From positions 1 through 43,658 of the IMG/VR virus record IMGVR_UViG_3300012270_000166: a DNA stretch of 43,658 nucleotides; one strand, 5' to 3'. The notes under the pieces were generated by a model. That model was not told where the DNA came from and did no database searches. It saw only the letters and a list, made by a program, of their open reading frames with translations. Below, in pieces: positions 31,333 through 40,073 of this stretch. Position numbers and translations under genes: made by a program. Source of the stretch: a virus. Position 1 is the stretch's first letter. Each line of letters opens with the position of its first letter.

Positions 31333-33477
31333 TTATGCAGTATCTCCAGTTACTAACCATTCTGAAGTAGATAGTTTAACAGCTCTTACGCTACCAAATC
31401 CTGGTATTGACGGTGCGCCAGCCGCTTTGCTTACTACCTGGCTAGCTGTTCCGTCAATTGTTATAGGATTAGTTCCGTCCATGTTTGCAATTTCAACATA
31501 TCCGCCTACTGGAATTGCTGTACCAGCAGCGTCTGGCAATGTAACTGTGACAACACCTGCGTCTCTAAAGGTTAGTACTTTACCTAGGTCAGTTGCAGCA
31601 ACGGTGTACGTAGTACCTGCAACATCATCAACTGTTTTAGTAGTACCACTAACGTTAGTCCAGAACGTACCGTTGTATACTTGGAATTCGTCTGCATCAG
31701 CTACAAATACAACTTGTCCTGCTGTAGGAGTAGTAATCGCTGCATCTCTTGCTGCATCGTCTGCGTAAGGCTTTAGGTTAAGCTGACTTGTGCTGACAAT
31801 ATCGTTATCAACTTCGCCGACAATAAGCCCGTTTACACCATCTACTAACAATGCGCTATCGTCGCCGAACACTGAACCAGTAAGATCTCCGTCGACTGTG
31901 TTATCTGAACTGAACTCCTTCCATACACCATCAAGATAGATAACAACTTGCTGGACTCCTGTTCCTAATGGATTCCATCCCGTTCCGTCGGCAATTGCAA
32001 TGGAACCGTTTTGGGGAGAAGTCGGAGCAGTGTCAAGTACTGCTAGCTTAGCATAACCGTTAACGTCAAGCGTTGCAGACGCGTTCTCTTGGTTAACTGC
32101 AAGGCGTCCTAAGCTGTCAAATGACATAGAAACAGGATTGTTGCCTTCTTCAGCCGCTTGGTTCAAGAAAACGTACTTTGTCGGAATGTGCGTACTTGTT
32201 AAGGTGCCCGCAGGGTCGGCTTGTACGCCCATTGCGTTAGCCACTTCGGTTTGCGTACTAGTCTGTAACCCGCCCCAGCTAATAACACCAAGTACGTCTC
32301 CGCTAGCAATATCTCCTCCGTCTCTAATCGATTCAAATACTAGACTTTGCCAGTTGTCTGCTGCCGACAGGAATTCGCCTGCTGTTGTGCTAGCCGGTTT
32401 CATCTCGACGACCATTTGAGACTGACTGTTAGCAAGGAACGAGCGTATGCGTAAAGCGTTAAGTTCGCTTTCAATAACTTCGGTAGTTACTAATGGCGCA
32501 GATAGTTCGTTTGCAGATACTGATTTCAATATCGGATCAATGATTACAGTTGAATCGTCAGCAAGCACCTCTCCCTGGAATGTACCTTCAATGCTTGCTG
32601 CAATAACACTCCCAACTGTCAAAGTGCTTGTGAATGAGTCGTAAAATACCGAACTATCACCGCCGTATATAATATCGGCATACAAGTCTGGAATTACAGC
32701 GGATCCAGCCAGCATATCAATATCTATAGAGCCGCCGGAGATTGAGTCAGTAAATAGGTTGGTAACAAGGGCGTTATCAAAGTACCCAGCTATCCATTTA
32801 AAGTCCTCGGTACCGAGTGTATAAGTGCCGTCTTGACCCGGAGACAGGTTGCTGTTTATTGAGCCTGAAACAGTTAAGTCGTCGATGCTTAGGTTGGCAG
32901 AGGAAATTGTTTCAACGTCGATGTCCTGAAAATAACCAGTAGCCCATCTAAAAGACGGCGAACCGATGTTATAAAGAGCATCTGACTGAGGCGTTAGATT
33001 ACTGTTTATTGCACCTTCTAAACTAACGTTATCTTCTGTGCTATCACCTAGGCTTATATTTCCAGTCGCGGTTATAGTACCGTCGATGTTAATATTACCA
33101 ATGCCGACTATGTTATTGTTGTTTAAGTTTAAATTATTGTCAAGGGATATAGCTGATACGGTGCTAGATCTTATTGTATCTGTGCTTACAATCGATGATG
33201 TAAGTGTACCGCTAGTGTCAATGTCACCGGTAATATCTATATTACCAGTGCCAATTACGTTGTAAGTGTTTAGGTCAAGGTCGCCGCCTAGTGTTGGGTC
33301 TGTATCTGTTACGATAGACGTGCCGCCACCAACGCCTCCACCAATAAGAGTGCCGCCAGCACTTACACCGTCGCCGACGTATACTAATTTAGTATCTGTA
33401 GTGTATATTAGTTCGCCGACTGCTGGTATAATGTTCTGGCGATCTGGATCTGATCCGCGTCTTAACTGTAAGGCCAT
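31333..33477 (-). CDS. Tail fibre-like protein
   Basis: A 714-aa protein. The start MALQLRRGSDPDRQNIIPAV, then GELIYTTDTKLVYVGDG, is the N-terminal module seen in many phage fibres and in the Bordetella phage tropism protein. Two tandem units of about 50 residues follow, with SPSFRWATGYF and TEDFKWIAGYF. The remainder is beta-rich with Asp/Thr/Ser, ending with WLVTGDTA. It is expected to be a virion fibre in receptor binding. The ATG has TAGGAG upstream and a perfect late octamer 30 nt away. Confidence 0.85.
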   Translation of the reverse strand: MALQLRRGSDPDRQNIIPAVGELIYTTDTKLVYVGDGVSAGGTLIGGGVGGGTSIVTDTDPTLGGDLDLNTYNVIGTGNIDITGDIDTSGTLTSSIVSTDTIRSSTVSAISLDNNLNLNNNNIVGIGNINIDGTITATGNISLGDSTEDNVSLEGAINSNLTPQSDALYNIGSPSFRWATGYFQDIDVETISSANLSIDDLTVSGSINSNLSPGQDGTYTLGTEDFKWIAGYFDNALVTNLFTDSISGGSIDIDMLAGSAVIPDLYADIIYGGDSSVFYDSFTSTLTVGSVIAASIEGTFQGEVLADDSTVIIDPILKSVSANELSAPLVTTEVIESELNALRIRSFLANSQSQMVVEMKPASTTAGEFLSAADNWQSLVFESIRDGGDIASGDVLGVISWGGLQTSTQTEVANAMGVQADPAGTLTSTHIPTKYVFLNQAAEEGNNPVSMSFDSLGRLAVNQENASATLDVNGYAKLAVLDTAPTSPQNGSIAIADGTGWNPLGTGVQQVVIYLDGVWKEFSSDNTVDGDLTGSVFGDDSALLVDGVNGLIVGEVDNDIVSTSQLNLKPYADDAARDAAITTPTAGQVVFVADADEFQVYNGTFWTNVSGTTKTVDDVAGTTYTVAATDLGKVLTFRDAGVVTVTLPDAAGTAIPVGGYVEIANMDGTNPITIDGTASQVVSKAAGAPSIPGFGSVRAVKLSTSEWLVTGDTA

Positions 33478-33507
33478 TACTTGTAACTCCTAATATGAAT
33501 GTTACAA

Positions 33508-33516
33508 GTATTTATC
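33508..33516 (-). promoter_or_regulatory. T4-type late promoter (GATAAATAC)
   Basis: GATAAATAC in the 59-nt gap after 33537, 30 bases before ATG 33477, whose leader carries the TAGGAG ribosome-binding site. It drives the two fibre genes 33477-30594. Confidence 0.8.
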
Positions 33517-33536
33517 CAAGTTTTAGAATTAGCAGA

Positions 33537-33854
33537 CTACTTCTTACGCTTCATGAAGGTCTTTGTTTTTGAAGTAATGTCCTCTTTTACTTTTTCGACG
33601 TCAAGTATAAAGTTAACACCTTCAATAACATCCTCGTACTCTTCAAACAAGTTTTCGAGGCTGTCCTCTAATTCTTGTGCTTCTGCGTCGCTGGTTTCTT
33701 CACCAGCTTTTTCGATTTCAATAGACCACGTATTTCCATCGGTAAAAGTTACTTCAACAGAGCTGATATACTCGACGGGAACATATTTGATTTCAATCTC
33801 GTCAAGTATACCTGGCCAGGTGTCTTCGCCCTTAGGAGTTTCAGACTCAGCCAT
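33537..33854 (-). CDS. Small acidic hypothetical phage protein
   Basis: A 105-aa acidic protein. It resembles small conserved proteins beside fibre genes in marine T4-like phages, with a segment WPGILDEIEIKYVPVEYI near residues 13-30 and a long acidic helical segment in the middle. Its basic tail (KTKTFMKRKK) contrasts with the acidic body. Function unknown. It overlaps the upstream gene by 8 nt (ATGGCTGA). Confidence 0.75.
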   Translation of the reverse strand: MAESETPKGEDTWPGILDEIEIKYVPVEYISSVEVTFTDGNTWSIEIEKAGEETSDAEAQELEDSLENLFEEYEDVIEGVNFILDVEKVKEDITSKTKTFMKRKK

Positions 33855-34554
33855 TCGTAGTAGCTTTCTTTGATCCCGAAGTAGTTGGTTTCGTGGTCTT
33901 AGAAGTCGCTTTTGGTTTCGCAGTTGTAGTCTTTGCCGCTGGTTTTGCCTTAGGCGTTGGTGATAGCTGCTCGGCTTGGTCTCTTAAGGATTTAGCTTCA
34001 GCCTCCATTGCGTCCGCTTGTGTACGATAGTCGTTAGCTAATTTTTCGTCAGTTAACAATCCGGCGTCTTCTGCGTATGCTGCTGCTGGGTCTGTTTGCG
34101 GCGGAACCATTTCTGTTGCCGCATCTGGATTTTCGGATAGATGCCTTGCCTTCTCTTCTTGGCTATTAATGCCTAGCGAGAGATCGTGCACAGTAATACC
34201 ACGCTGTTCAGCAATCATCTCATTAAGTTTGGCCAGGTTAATGCTAGTTTGTTGATTTGGAATCATCTCAATGTCTTTGGTTGCAGTTTTTACTAGCTTG
34301 CCTTGTGTGTGGAATGCTTGAAGCATGTTCCGGCCGTCCGGCAACGTAGTGCGCTGCATTGCTTCTGCTAGTTCGTGTGCTGTTTGTCCAGCATTGCTTT
34401 CAACAAGGCGCATTAGTGTGTCGTGTTGATCAGCATCTAGTGACTCGCTGTTTACAACCAAGCAATATTCAGGTGCTTGTGGAACTATTCGATATGCAAC
34501 TACGCATCTTTTTCTGCTGGTTACGTGTCTGCCCACGTGTTTTAGATCTGGCAT
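33847..34554 (-). CDS. Hypothetical phage protein with Lys/Thr/Ala-rich tail
   Basis: A 235-aa protein. The N-terminal 110 residues look globular (GRHVTSRKRCVVAYRIVPQA at the start). Then comes a helical segment rich in Ala/Glu, and the last 40 residues are a low-complexity Lys/Thr/Ala/Pro tail, typical of proteins that bind DNA or a charged surface. No known domain was recognised. It starts one base after the stop of 34556 (TAATATG) with SD AAGGGG. The downstream gene overlaps its end by 8 nt. Confidence 0.75.
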   Translation of the reverse strand: MPDLKHVGRHVTSRKRCVVAYRIVPQAPEYCLVVNSESLDADQHDTLMRLVESNAGQTAHELAEAMQRTTLPDGRNMLQAFHTQGKLVKTATKDIEMIPNQQTSINLAKLNEMIAEQRGITVHDLSLGINSQEEKARHLSENPDAATEMVPPQTDPAAAYAEDAGLLTDEKLANDYRTQADAMEAEAKSLRDQAEQLSPTPKAKPAAKTTTAKPKATSKTTKPTTSGSKKATTNG

Positions 34555-34555
34555 A

Positions 34556-34804
34556 TTATTCCCCTTTTGGAGTTTCTACTGCGGGCGCATCTGTATTGCC
34601 TGCACCGGCTTCTTTCTGCGCTTCTTGCTGACGAGTAATCTCGTTTAAGAAAGCGTCGAGTTTGTTGTATGTCTGCCCAACTGTAGCCATCTCGCCTGGC
34701 TTAAAGGCTCCACGCTGACACGCAACGTCAATAATTGACTTTAACGAAGCAAGGTCTTGTACTGAAAGGTCAGGTGCTTGTTCTTGTGTTTGTTCTTCGG
34801 CCAT
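34556..34804 (-). CDS. Small conserved phage protein
   Basis: An 82-aa protein with ASLKSIIDVACQRGAFK and VGQTYNKLDAFL, a pattern I associate with a short conserved protein of T4-like cyanophages and pelagiphages. No enzyme motif; mostly helical and acidic. SD AAGGAG nine bases before the ATG. It opens a run of three small genes to 33537. A virion or assembly role is only suggested by position. Confidence 0.75.
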   Translation of the reverse strand: MAEEQTQEQAPDLSVQDLASLKSIIDVACQRGAFKPGEMATVGQTYNKLDAFLNEITRQQEAQKEAGAGNTDAPAVETPKGE

Positions 34805-34843
34805 TAAATGTGTCTCCTTGTATAATTATATATGCCGTTGTAC

Positions 34844-35119
34844 TTAGCGGTATTTCAAATATGGACAGGCCAAAACGAAATAGCTGGCTTCTTTGGGATC
34901 CTCGAAGCCAACCTTAACGACACTGTTAACGGAGTTGTGTTGCAGATCAATGCCTATGCCTACGTAAAACTTGCCTTTGCAGTTTTCGTAGATCCACCTG
35001 ACAATACTGTCGTGAGTATTGTAGACAACGGGCATCGAAACACATTCGAAGCTGGGAGGCAGCAAGTCCACTTGCCGCGTTCCCAGTAAGTTGAGGTAAT
35101 TTGGTGCTTTCTTTATCAT
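34844..35119 (-). CDS. Small hypothetical phage protein
   Basis: A 91-aa protein; central FYVGIGIDLQ and a C-terminal GFEDPKEASYFVLACP segment. No known domain. It overlaps the stop of the VWA-peptidase gene by 4 nt (ATGA), so it is translated together with it and may work with it. Function unknown. Confidence 0.75.
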   Translation of the reverse strand: MIKKAPNYLNLLGTRQVDLLPPSFECVSMPVVYNTHDSIVRWIYENCKGKFYVGIGIDLQHNSVNSVVKVGFEDPKEASYFVLACPYLKYR

Positions 35120-36414
35120 TCTGATAGTTCGTAGTGTGCTGTTTGGCCAAACGGCGCTTCCAGGTTCTTGTCACGGTTCGAGTGAATAACAAACACTGTG
35201 TCGCAGTAGTCTTCGTCGCCCCAGCTATTCCATGCGTAACCATCGGTAAACATGATGAATTTCTTGGGCTGTATATCATTTTCTTTCATGTAATCCCAGT
35301 TGGCCATAAACTCAGTACCGCCACCACCTTTGATTTCGTAGTCGGTAAGCTCTTCGCCACCGTCTGCACTAAAGTCTTGTTCGCCGTAAACGGCAGTGTC
35401 AAAGCACCATACCTTGATACGATAGTCTTTGTACTCGTCCATGATACCTTTAATTTCACTTAAGAAGTCACGTGCTTGACTTTCGCCAATTGACCCAGAC
35501 ATATCAAGTGCAACACAGATATCAATTGTTTCGTCAAAGTCCATGCCTGGCAGTATAGCACCAGTCATCTGGCCTTTTCTGCTTGGTCGAGCAAACGTAA
35601 AGTCGCTGCGTATAGTGCTCTGGATCTGCTGACGTAGAAGTTCGCGCCAGTTCATCTTAGGCTCAGTAAGCTCTTTGATCATACGAGCTACGCCCGCCGG
35701 CACATTACCAGCGCCTGCGCTCTGTGCAGCACTCAGCATGCTCTCTTTGACTTCGTCTTTAATCTGACGCTGCTCTTCTTCGCTGAGCTTGCCCGGCTTG
35801 TTACTAACACGATTACCGTTCTTGTCAGTAGATTCCTCTCCTTCTTCTCCGTTGCCGTCGTCAGAGTCCCAGTCAACGTGTTCGTCTAGCATCTCACCCA
35901 TCTCTTCAAGCTCGTCTTCGGCTTTCTTGAGCAAGTCGTCGTAAACGTCTTCTGAAGTCCAACCTTCGTATTTGAAGTCCTGGTAGCAGTCAACAATCTT
36001 AGGCTTCTCGCCGATGCGATCACGTACCAACGTGTTATTTACAATATAGTCTGCCGCGATGTTGTACAGCATCGGATGACGTTCACCGCGCCGACCCAAG
36101 TGATCAAATACGCAGTGCAGAATCTCGTGAGCAATAACAAACTCAATTTCTTTGTTTGACATTGCGTTAAAGAACTGCGAGTTGAAGTATAGATTACGCC
36201 CGTCAACAGCCGCAGTCGGCAGCCAGTCGTCCGCAGCCAAGATTCGTAAACGCGTCGCCATGTTGCCGAAGAACGGGTGACGAAGCAACAGACCTACTCG
36301 CGCGATAATAATGCGATCGAATACTTCGTGACGCATAGCAGTCAGCGCATCTTCAGTAATGTCCGGATTCGGCTGCCATTTTGACTTGCCCATGCTGCTG
36401 TCATTCTTGCTCAT
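35116..36414 (-). CDS. VWA-like metallopeptidase (DUF2201-type)
   Basis: A 432-aa protein. The N-terminal domain has HEILH (96-100), a zinc-metallopeptidase-like motif, in the run FVIAHEILHCVFDHLG. An acidic linker follows (about 160-200). The C-terminal part is a von Willebrand A-like domain with the metal-binding DMSGSIG (304-310) and a later FTDGYAW. Proteins with these two domains commonly accompany MoxR-type AAA+ ATPases such as that at 37456, and such pairs act as chaperones that put metal into enzymes or remodel complexes. An early sigma70-type promoter lies just upstream, and SD AGAGG precedes the ATG. Confidence 0.9.
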   Translation of the reverse strand: MSKNDSSMGKSKWQPNPDITEDALTAMRHEVFDRIIIARVGLLLRHPFFGNMATRLRILAADDWLPTAAVDGRNLYFNSQFFNAMSNKEIEFVIAHEILHCVFDHLGRRGERHPMLYNIAADYIVNNTLVRDRIGEKPKIVDCYQDFKYEGWTSEDVYDDLLKKAEDELEEMGEMLDEHVDWDSDDGNGEEGEESTDKNGNRVSNKPGKLSEEEQRQIKDEVKESMLSAAQSAGAGNVPAGVARMIKELTEPKMNWRELLRQQIQSTIRSDFTFARPSRKGQMTGAILPGMDFDETIDICVALDMSGSIGESQARDFLSEIKGIMDEYKDYRIKVWCFDTAVYGEQDFSADGGEELTDYEIKGGGGTEFMANWDYMKENDIQPKKFIMFTDGYAWNSWGDEDYCDTVFVIHSNRDKNLEAPFGQTAHYELSE

Positions 36415-36444
36415 AATAAACCTCTTTATCTAATTTATCTATAC

Positions 36445-36473
36445 AGTATAGCACCTGACTGCTACTCTGTCAA
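36445..36473 (-). promoter_or_regulatory. Sigma70-type promoter for the VWA gene
   Basis: On the minus strand: -35 TTGACA (36473-36468), 17-bp spacer, -10 TATACT (36450-36445) preceded by TGC (extended -10). The -35 overlaps the stop codon of the gene at 36470. The start of transcription would be about 25 nt before the ATG at 36414. Confidence 0.75.
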
Positions 36474-37405
36474 CGATTAAACCAACCGCAATGCCCTGTA
36501 TATGCCGGCTTCGGTTGCTCAACGTATTTAACAGTGCTGTTGTTGATGTCAACAGTACAATGGATGTGGGGACTAAAACCATACGCACCCTTGCTGCCAC
36601 ATTCAGTAGTTACAACACCACTTTCGGGCGTGTCGTACAGTTTAGTGTCGGCCGGAAGTTCAAGACTCTTGACGTTCATCTTCGACTTCATAACCTCGAT
36701 GCTAAGGTCGTTGTCGCGCCATTGAAACCCGTAGTCTTCGCATGAATGATAAACATGAACAGTCTTGTCGGTGTAGTTAACAGCTTGTCCGTTACATCCT
36801 TCTGGATCGTAGTCGTCGTCTTGAGTACATTTAAACGCGCCTAGGTATCTGTAGATGCGGTCAAAAGAACCAACGAATGGAACACCGACTTCGATCTGTG
36901 TTGACTGCTTGGTCTTGGGCTTTTGTGCTTGATTGAATGCTTTTTCAAATTCAGCAAACGATTTGCCCTCGCGCGGAACAAAGTAGTAGTTCGCTCCTGC
37001 AAACCTAAACGCCATAGGTGTTTCGATAACACCGTTAGCAATCTTACCTTCGATTAGGGTTCCGATCAACCCGTCTGTGCGAAAGTCAAACAGTAGGTAA
37101 CAGTCTCTTTCTGCGTTGTACACAAGCGCCTGCGGAATCTTGGCACTCTGTCCACGACTGTCGACTGAGTTGTGCACCAGGCTGAAGGGGAAATAGTTCT
37201 TCATAGTCACTTCGAACCCTACTACTTCTATCACGTCACGCCGGCCTCCTGGCCCTGCTTTGTAAGCAGTTGCCCAACGTCTTGGATTGTCTGCGTCATA
37301 GTGAGTAAGTCTAGGCCAGCTTGCATAAACGTTCTTGCCTTTGACTTGATCTGCTTCAGGCTCGCCGCTACAGTAAAAGATGATTTCGTTACAAGATTTA
37401 GTCAT
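36470..37405 (-). CDS. Hypothetical phage protein between MoxR and VWA genes
   Basis: A 311-aa protein from ATG 37405, with SD AGAGG five bases before; an in-frame TTG at 37420 lies upstream of the SD. It is rich in Tyr, Asp, Asn and Gly with nine or so cysteines, including CGSKG and HCGWF near the C terminus, and EGCNGQ near residue 200. No known domain was recognised. Its place between an AAA+ ATPase and a VWA protein suggests a client or third subunit of that machine. An intrinsic terminator lies between it and the ATPase gene. Confidence 0.78.
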   Translation of the reverse strand: MTKSCNEIIFYCSGEPEADQVKGKNVYASWPRLTHYDADNPRRWATAYKAGPGGRRDVIEVVGFEVTMKNYFPFSLVHNSVDSRGQSAKIPQALVYNAERDCYLLFDFRTDGLIGTLIEGKIANGVIETPMAFRFAGANYYFVPREGKSFAEFEKAFNQAQKPKTKQSTQIEVGVPFVGSFDRIYRYLGAFKCTQDDDYDPEGCNGQAVNYTDKTVHVYHSCEDYGFQWRDNDLSIEVMKSKMNVKSLELPADTKLYDTPESGVVTTECGSKGAYGFSPHIHCTVDINNSTVKYVEQPKPAYTGHCGWFNR

Positions 37406-37418
37406 ATTGACCTCTTTC

Positions 37419-37447
37419 AAAAAAATAGCGCAGTTTTTACGCTGCGC
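37419..37447 (-). terminator. Rho-independent terminator after the MoxR gene
   Basis: On the minus strand: GCGCAG (37447-37442), loop CGTAAAAA, CTGCGC (37433-37428), then TA and seven T's. It lies just past the MoxR stop (37456-37458). Downstream genes from 37405 would depend on read-through. Confidence 0.75.
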
Positions 37448-37455
37448 CGTTTACA

Positions 37456-38544
37456 TCATACGCCTTGTGCAGCTTTGATGTACTTACCGTACTTGTCGTG
37501 GAACTCGTCGAAGCACTCAATTGCGTCTGGATCAATTGGCAGATTGTACTGTGTTAGTGCCAACTTGATGCCCATTACTACCAGCTCAGTTTCGAAGTTG
37601 TCCATTGAGAATCGCAAGAAGTTGTTGGCCTTGTCGTCGAACTTCTTATCGTTCTTGTCACTGGCTTCTTTTAGCTCGTAACACAATGCAACAGTCAGCG
37701 AGTACATTGCGCTGATTTCTTTTGACTCCATATTCTTAACCTTGCCTTCAAGAATGTCAGCAGGGTTAGGCATGCTTGCAGCAACTCGACGGTGTGCCAT
37801 AAACTTAACAGCCAGGCCTTCGCCGATTGAACCACTAACCAGGTCGGTAGTAGTAGCGTCGTCAATGTCGTCTTCGATCAGTTCTGACACAAACGTCCAT
37901 GAACGCGGGGTAGCGAAAGAGCGGCTTGAGCTCTTAGGATCGAAGTCGTACAGGTCTTTCTTCGCGAAGGTCAAGTAACCGACAACGTCTTGGTGGATGC
38001 TGTTGTCAACAGCCCACTGGAACCAGTCGTCAAAGCTGACCTGCATTTCCAAGTGAACGAAACGGTTTGCCAACGGCGCCGGCATACGATAAGTTACACC
38101 CTTGTCGCTTTCGCGGTTACCAGCAGCAACAATCATCACGTTGTCTGGTAGCTTGTACTCGCCTACGCGGCGATTAAGAATAAGCTGATAAGCAGCCGCT
38201 TGCACCGCTGGTGCTGCGCTGTTCATCTCATCCAAGAACAGGATGATGTGTTCGTGTTGATCTGCCATTTCTTGGTCCGGCAGTTCGCTCGGCGCGCCCC
38301 ACACCATCTTGCCCACGGTTGGGTCAAAGTAAGGAATACCTTTGATGTCGGTTGGGTCCCAAAGGCTTAGACGAATGTCAATTACCTTGGCTCGCATTTT
38401 GCCAGCAATCTGCTCAACAATTTCACTCTTGCCAATGCCCGGCGGCCCCCATAGGAAGATAGGACGCTGCTTCTTGATAGCATGAGTAATACTGCGTTTT
38501 GCACTGTTCGGGCTGACTGTACGTGCTTGAGTTTCTGTTGCCAC
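37456..38544 (-). CDS. MoxR-type AAA+ ATPase
   Basis: A 362-aa protein. Walker A GPPGIGKS (33-40) and Walker B ILFLDEMN (101-108), a VAAGN sensor-1-like segment, and the C-terminal helical lid are all present. MoxR ATPases work with VWA-domain proteins to remodel or activate target complexes; here the VWA-peptidase at 35116 is the obvious partner. It sits behind a strong sigma70 promoter, and its transcript ends at the terminator at 37428-37447. Present in many marine T4-like phages; the target is unknown. Confidence 0.92.
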   Translation of the reverse strand: MATETQARTVSPNSAKRSITHAIKKQRPIFLWGPPGIGKSEIVEQIAGKMRAKVIDIRLSLWDPTDIKGIPYFDPTVGKMVWGAPSELPDQEMADQHEHIILFLDEMNSAAPAVQAAAYQLILNRRVGEYKLPDNVMIVAAGNRESDKGVTYRMPAPLANRFVHLEMQVSFDDWFQWAVDNSIHQDVVGYLTFAKKDLYDFDPKSSSRSFATPRSWTFVSELIEDDIDDATTTDLVSGSIGEGLAVKFMAHRRVAASMPNPADILEGKVKNMESKEISAMYSLTVALCYELKEASDKNDKKFDDKANNFLRFSMDNFETELVVMGIKLALTQYNLPIDPDAIECFDEFHDKYGKYIKAAQGV

Positions 38545-38612
38545 TTTGTGTTACCTCTGTCTTGTCGGAATGCTTGTTAGTTTCGTCTACGTTTTATCTA
38601 ACGTGTCTATAT

Positions 38613-38640
38613 ATAATAGCATCATTACAGATTCTGTCAA
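38613..38640 (-). promoter_or_regulatory. Sigma70-type promoter for the MoxR gene
   Basis: On the minus strand: -35 TTGACA (38640-38635), 16-bp spacer, -10 TATTAT (38618-38613) preceded by TGC. It lies in the 113-nt gap before ATG 38544, which otherwise holds only the long leader. Confidence 0.75.
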
Positions 38641-38657
38641 CACTTTTTTTTAGAAAA

Positions 38658-39044
38658 TTAATCTTTTTGTGTAGGACGTTTCATCGCCTTGATATAACCA
38701 TACTTGCGAACGTCACCTGAGAACAACGTGAGCTCGATTGCCTTCCGTTCGTTTAGCACAAGGATGGACTTTTTTGTTAGGTAGTAAGGACAGTCTATGA
38801 ATTTGTCTAGATAAACAATGACTTGTGCGGTAATTGGCATTTCTTCAGGGTATGGAATTTCGTATGTCTTGAGATCCAGTTCTTGGACAACTTCTAGACC
38901 GCGGTCAGTAAGCCTCATTCCGCACTTGTCTTTGTTCCGAATGTTCATCCACCACGAGTGCATATACTGTTTAACTGTGCTCGGATCTGTGCTCTTACCG
39001 AGTTCGTTTAGGAAAACTCTAGTATAGGTTTCTTTCCAGTTCAT
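38658..39044 (-). CDS. Small conserved phage protein
   Basis: A 128-aa protein. Segments such as GLEVVQELDLKTYEIPYPEE, DCPYYLTKKSILVL and LFSGDVRKYG look like a conserved protein of T4-like cyanophages; no known fold or enzyme motif. It overlaps the next upstream gene (39041) by 4 nt. Downstream lies the MoxR promoter. Function unknown. Confidence 0.8.
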   Translation of the reverse strand: MNWKETYTRVFLNELGKSTDPSTVKQYMHSWWMNIRNKDKCGMRLTDRGLEVVQELDLKTYEIPYPEEMPITAQVIVYLDKFIDCPYYLTKKSILVLNERKAIELTLFSGDVRKYGYIKAMKRPTQKD

Positions 39045-39331
39045 TCTTTCGTAACCACTTCGCCGTCCGTGAGCTTGCGCACATCAAATTCAGTCGTGTT
39101 GAACATCTGGTTTAGTTTTTTAGCGAGGTTGTGTGCATGGCCTTCATTTGAGAAGCTGGTTTTCTTATACTTAGGGCCGGGAAAGTTAGTAAGTGCGTTA
39201 GAGCTTTTTAAATTAAAAGGCTGCCCTTGGTAAAAGACAGCCCATATTGCGTTTGCAGCTAGGACCTGTTCGCTTCTATAAGTCTTTTTGTCTATGTTTT
39301 CTAATAATATAGTGGGTGCTGGTCTGCTCAT
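39041..39331 (-). CDS. Small conserved phage protein
   Basis: A 96-aa protein with basic N terminus (MSRPAPTILLENIDKKT) and a conserved-looking FPGPKYKKTSFSNEGHAHNL segment. It matches in style a short conserved protein of marine T4-like phages. It has its own late octamer 28 nt before the ATG, and SD AAGGATTA. Function unknown. Confidence 0.8.
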   Translation of the reverse strand: MSRPAPTILLENIDKKTYRSEQVLAANAIWAVFYQGQPFNLKSSNALTNFPGPKYKKTSFSNEGHAHNLAKKLNQMFNTTEFDVRKLTDGEVVTKE

Positions 39332-39358
39332 TTGCGTAATCCTTAGTTAACTACGCAT

Positions 39359-39367
39359 ATATTTATC
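39359..39367 (-). promoter_or_regulatory. T4-type late promoter (GATAAATAT)
   Basis: GATAAATA in the gap after 39380, 27 bases before ATG 39331. It lies in a block that also has sigma70 promoters, so genes 39331 to 38658 can be read both early, by read-through from 41352, and late. Confidence 0.75.
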
Positions 39368-39379
39368 TCTTTTGCACCG

Positions 39380-39622
39380 TTACCAGTTGTTGCCGCCGTC
39401 TAATCTTACTTCGATCTGTTCTTCACCTGAACTAGCGTTGTCTGTAATCAGCTTTTCAAGGTCGCCTTCGAGTCTGCTCATTACAATCCCTAGGGTAAAT
39501 GCCAAGTTCTTGGCCTGTTCTACTGTAAGACGGACTTCGCGTTGCTTGCTAGCATCTGCTGTTTTTACCTGCTGTAGAAACTGCTGAATAGGAATTGTGT
39601 TTAGTGGTTCATTTTTCGGCAC
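39380..39622 (-). CDS. Small conserved phage protein (GTG start)
   Basis: An 80-aa protein. The run EQAKNLAFTLGIVMSRLEGD, then LEKL, is helical and resembles a conserved protein of T4-like phages. The start is GTG at 39622 with AGGAGCT seven bases before it. It overlaps the upstream gene by 14 nt. Function unknown. Confidence 0.78.
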   Translation of the reverse strand: MPKNEPLNTIPIQQFLQQVKTADASKQREVRLTVEQAKNLAFTLGIVMSRLEGDLEKLITDNASSGEEQIEVRLDGGNNW

Positions 39623-40073
39623 TTGACAGCTCCTGTCTCATAGTTACCGCATCTTTAAACGGGCCTTTGAAGTTGTAACGTTCGAGTGTGCTTAGCTTTG
39701 GACAAAACGATTTAACCCAACCTTTGTCAAATCGGATGATATAGTACCCGGCGCAGTATAGACTACTGCTCTTTACGCTTTTAGTAAACAAAGGTAATCC
39801 TTGTTTTACATTAAGCATTGCATTGTAAGGAGTGGTTGACACAGGGTACCCATGCACAATCTTTTCAACTTCGATTCCGGCATCTTCGTTTCTTTCGAAT
39901 ACGGTCTTGCCCAACTTGCGTTCAAGCTGCTTTTTGTTGTCAAAGTACTTTACGCCGTTTTTGTCGCTGAACATAAATCGATCGTCGTCTACTCTTATTG
40001 TTCCGATGTTGTTGCCATCACGCTCGACGATCCAAAACTTGTCTTTAATAATTGGTTTTGCTTTTGTTATCAT
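39609..40073 (-). CDS. Conserved phage protein
   Basis: A 154-aa protein. It begins with a compact beta-type segment (KFWIVERDGNNIGTIRVDDD) and has a conserved-looking Cys/Tyr-rich part (SLYCAGYYIIRF) later. No enzyme motif. TAATG overlap with the upstream gene (40073) and 14 nt with the one downstream, so it is part of the early operon from 41352. Function unknown. Confidence 0.8.
   Translation of the reverse strand: MITKAKPIIKDKFWIVERDGNNIGTIRVDDDRFMFSDKNGVKYFDNKKQLERKLGKTVFERNEDAGIEVEKIVHGYPVSTTPYNAMLNVKQGLPLFTKSVKSSSLYCAGYYIIRFDKGWVKSFCPKLSTLERYNFKGPFKDAVTMRQELSSAEK

Noticed and set aside
33847-34000. Low-complexity Lys/Thr/Ala tail as a sign of frameshift
   Set aside because: The frame ends in an 8-nt overlap with the next gene as at other junctions, and such tails are common in DNA-binding phage proteins.
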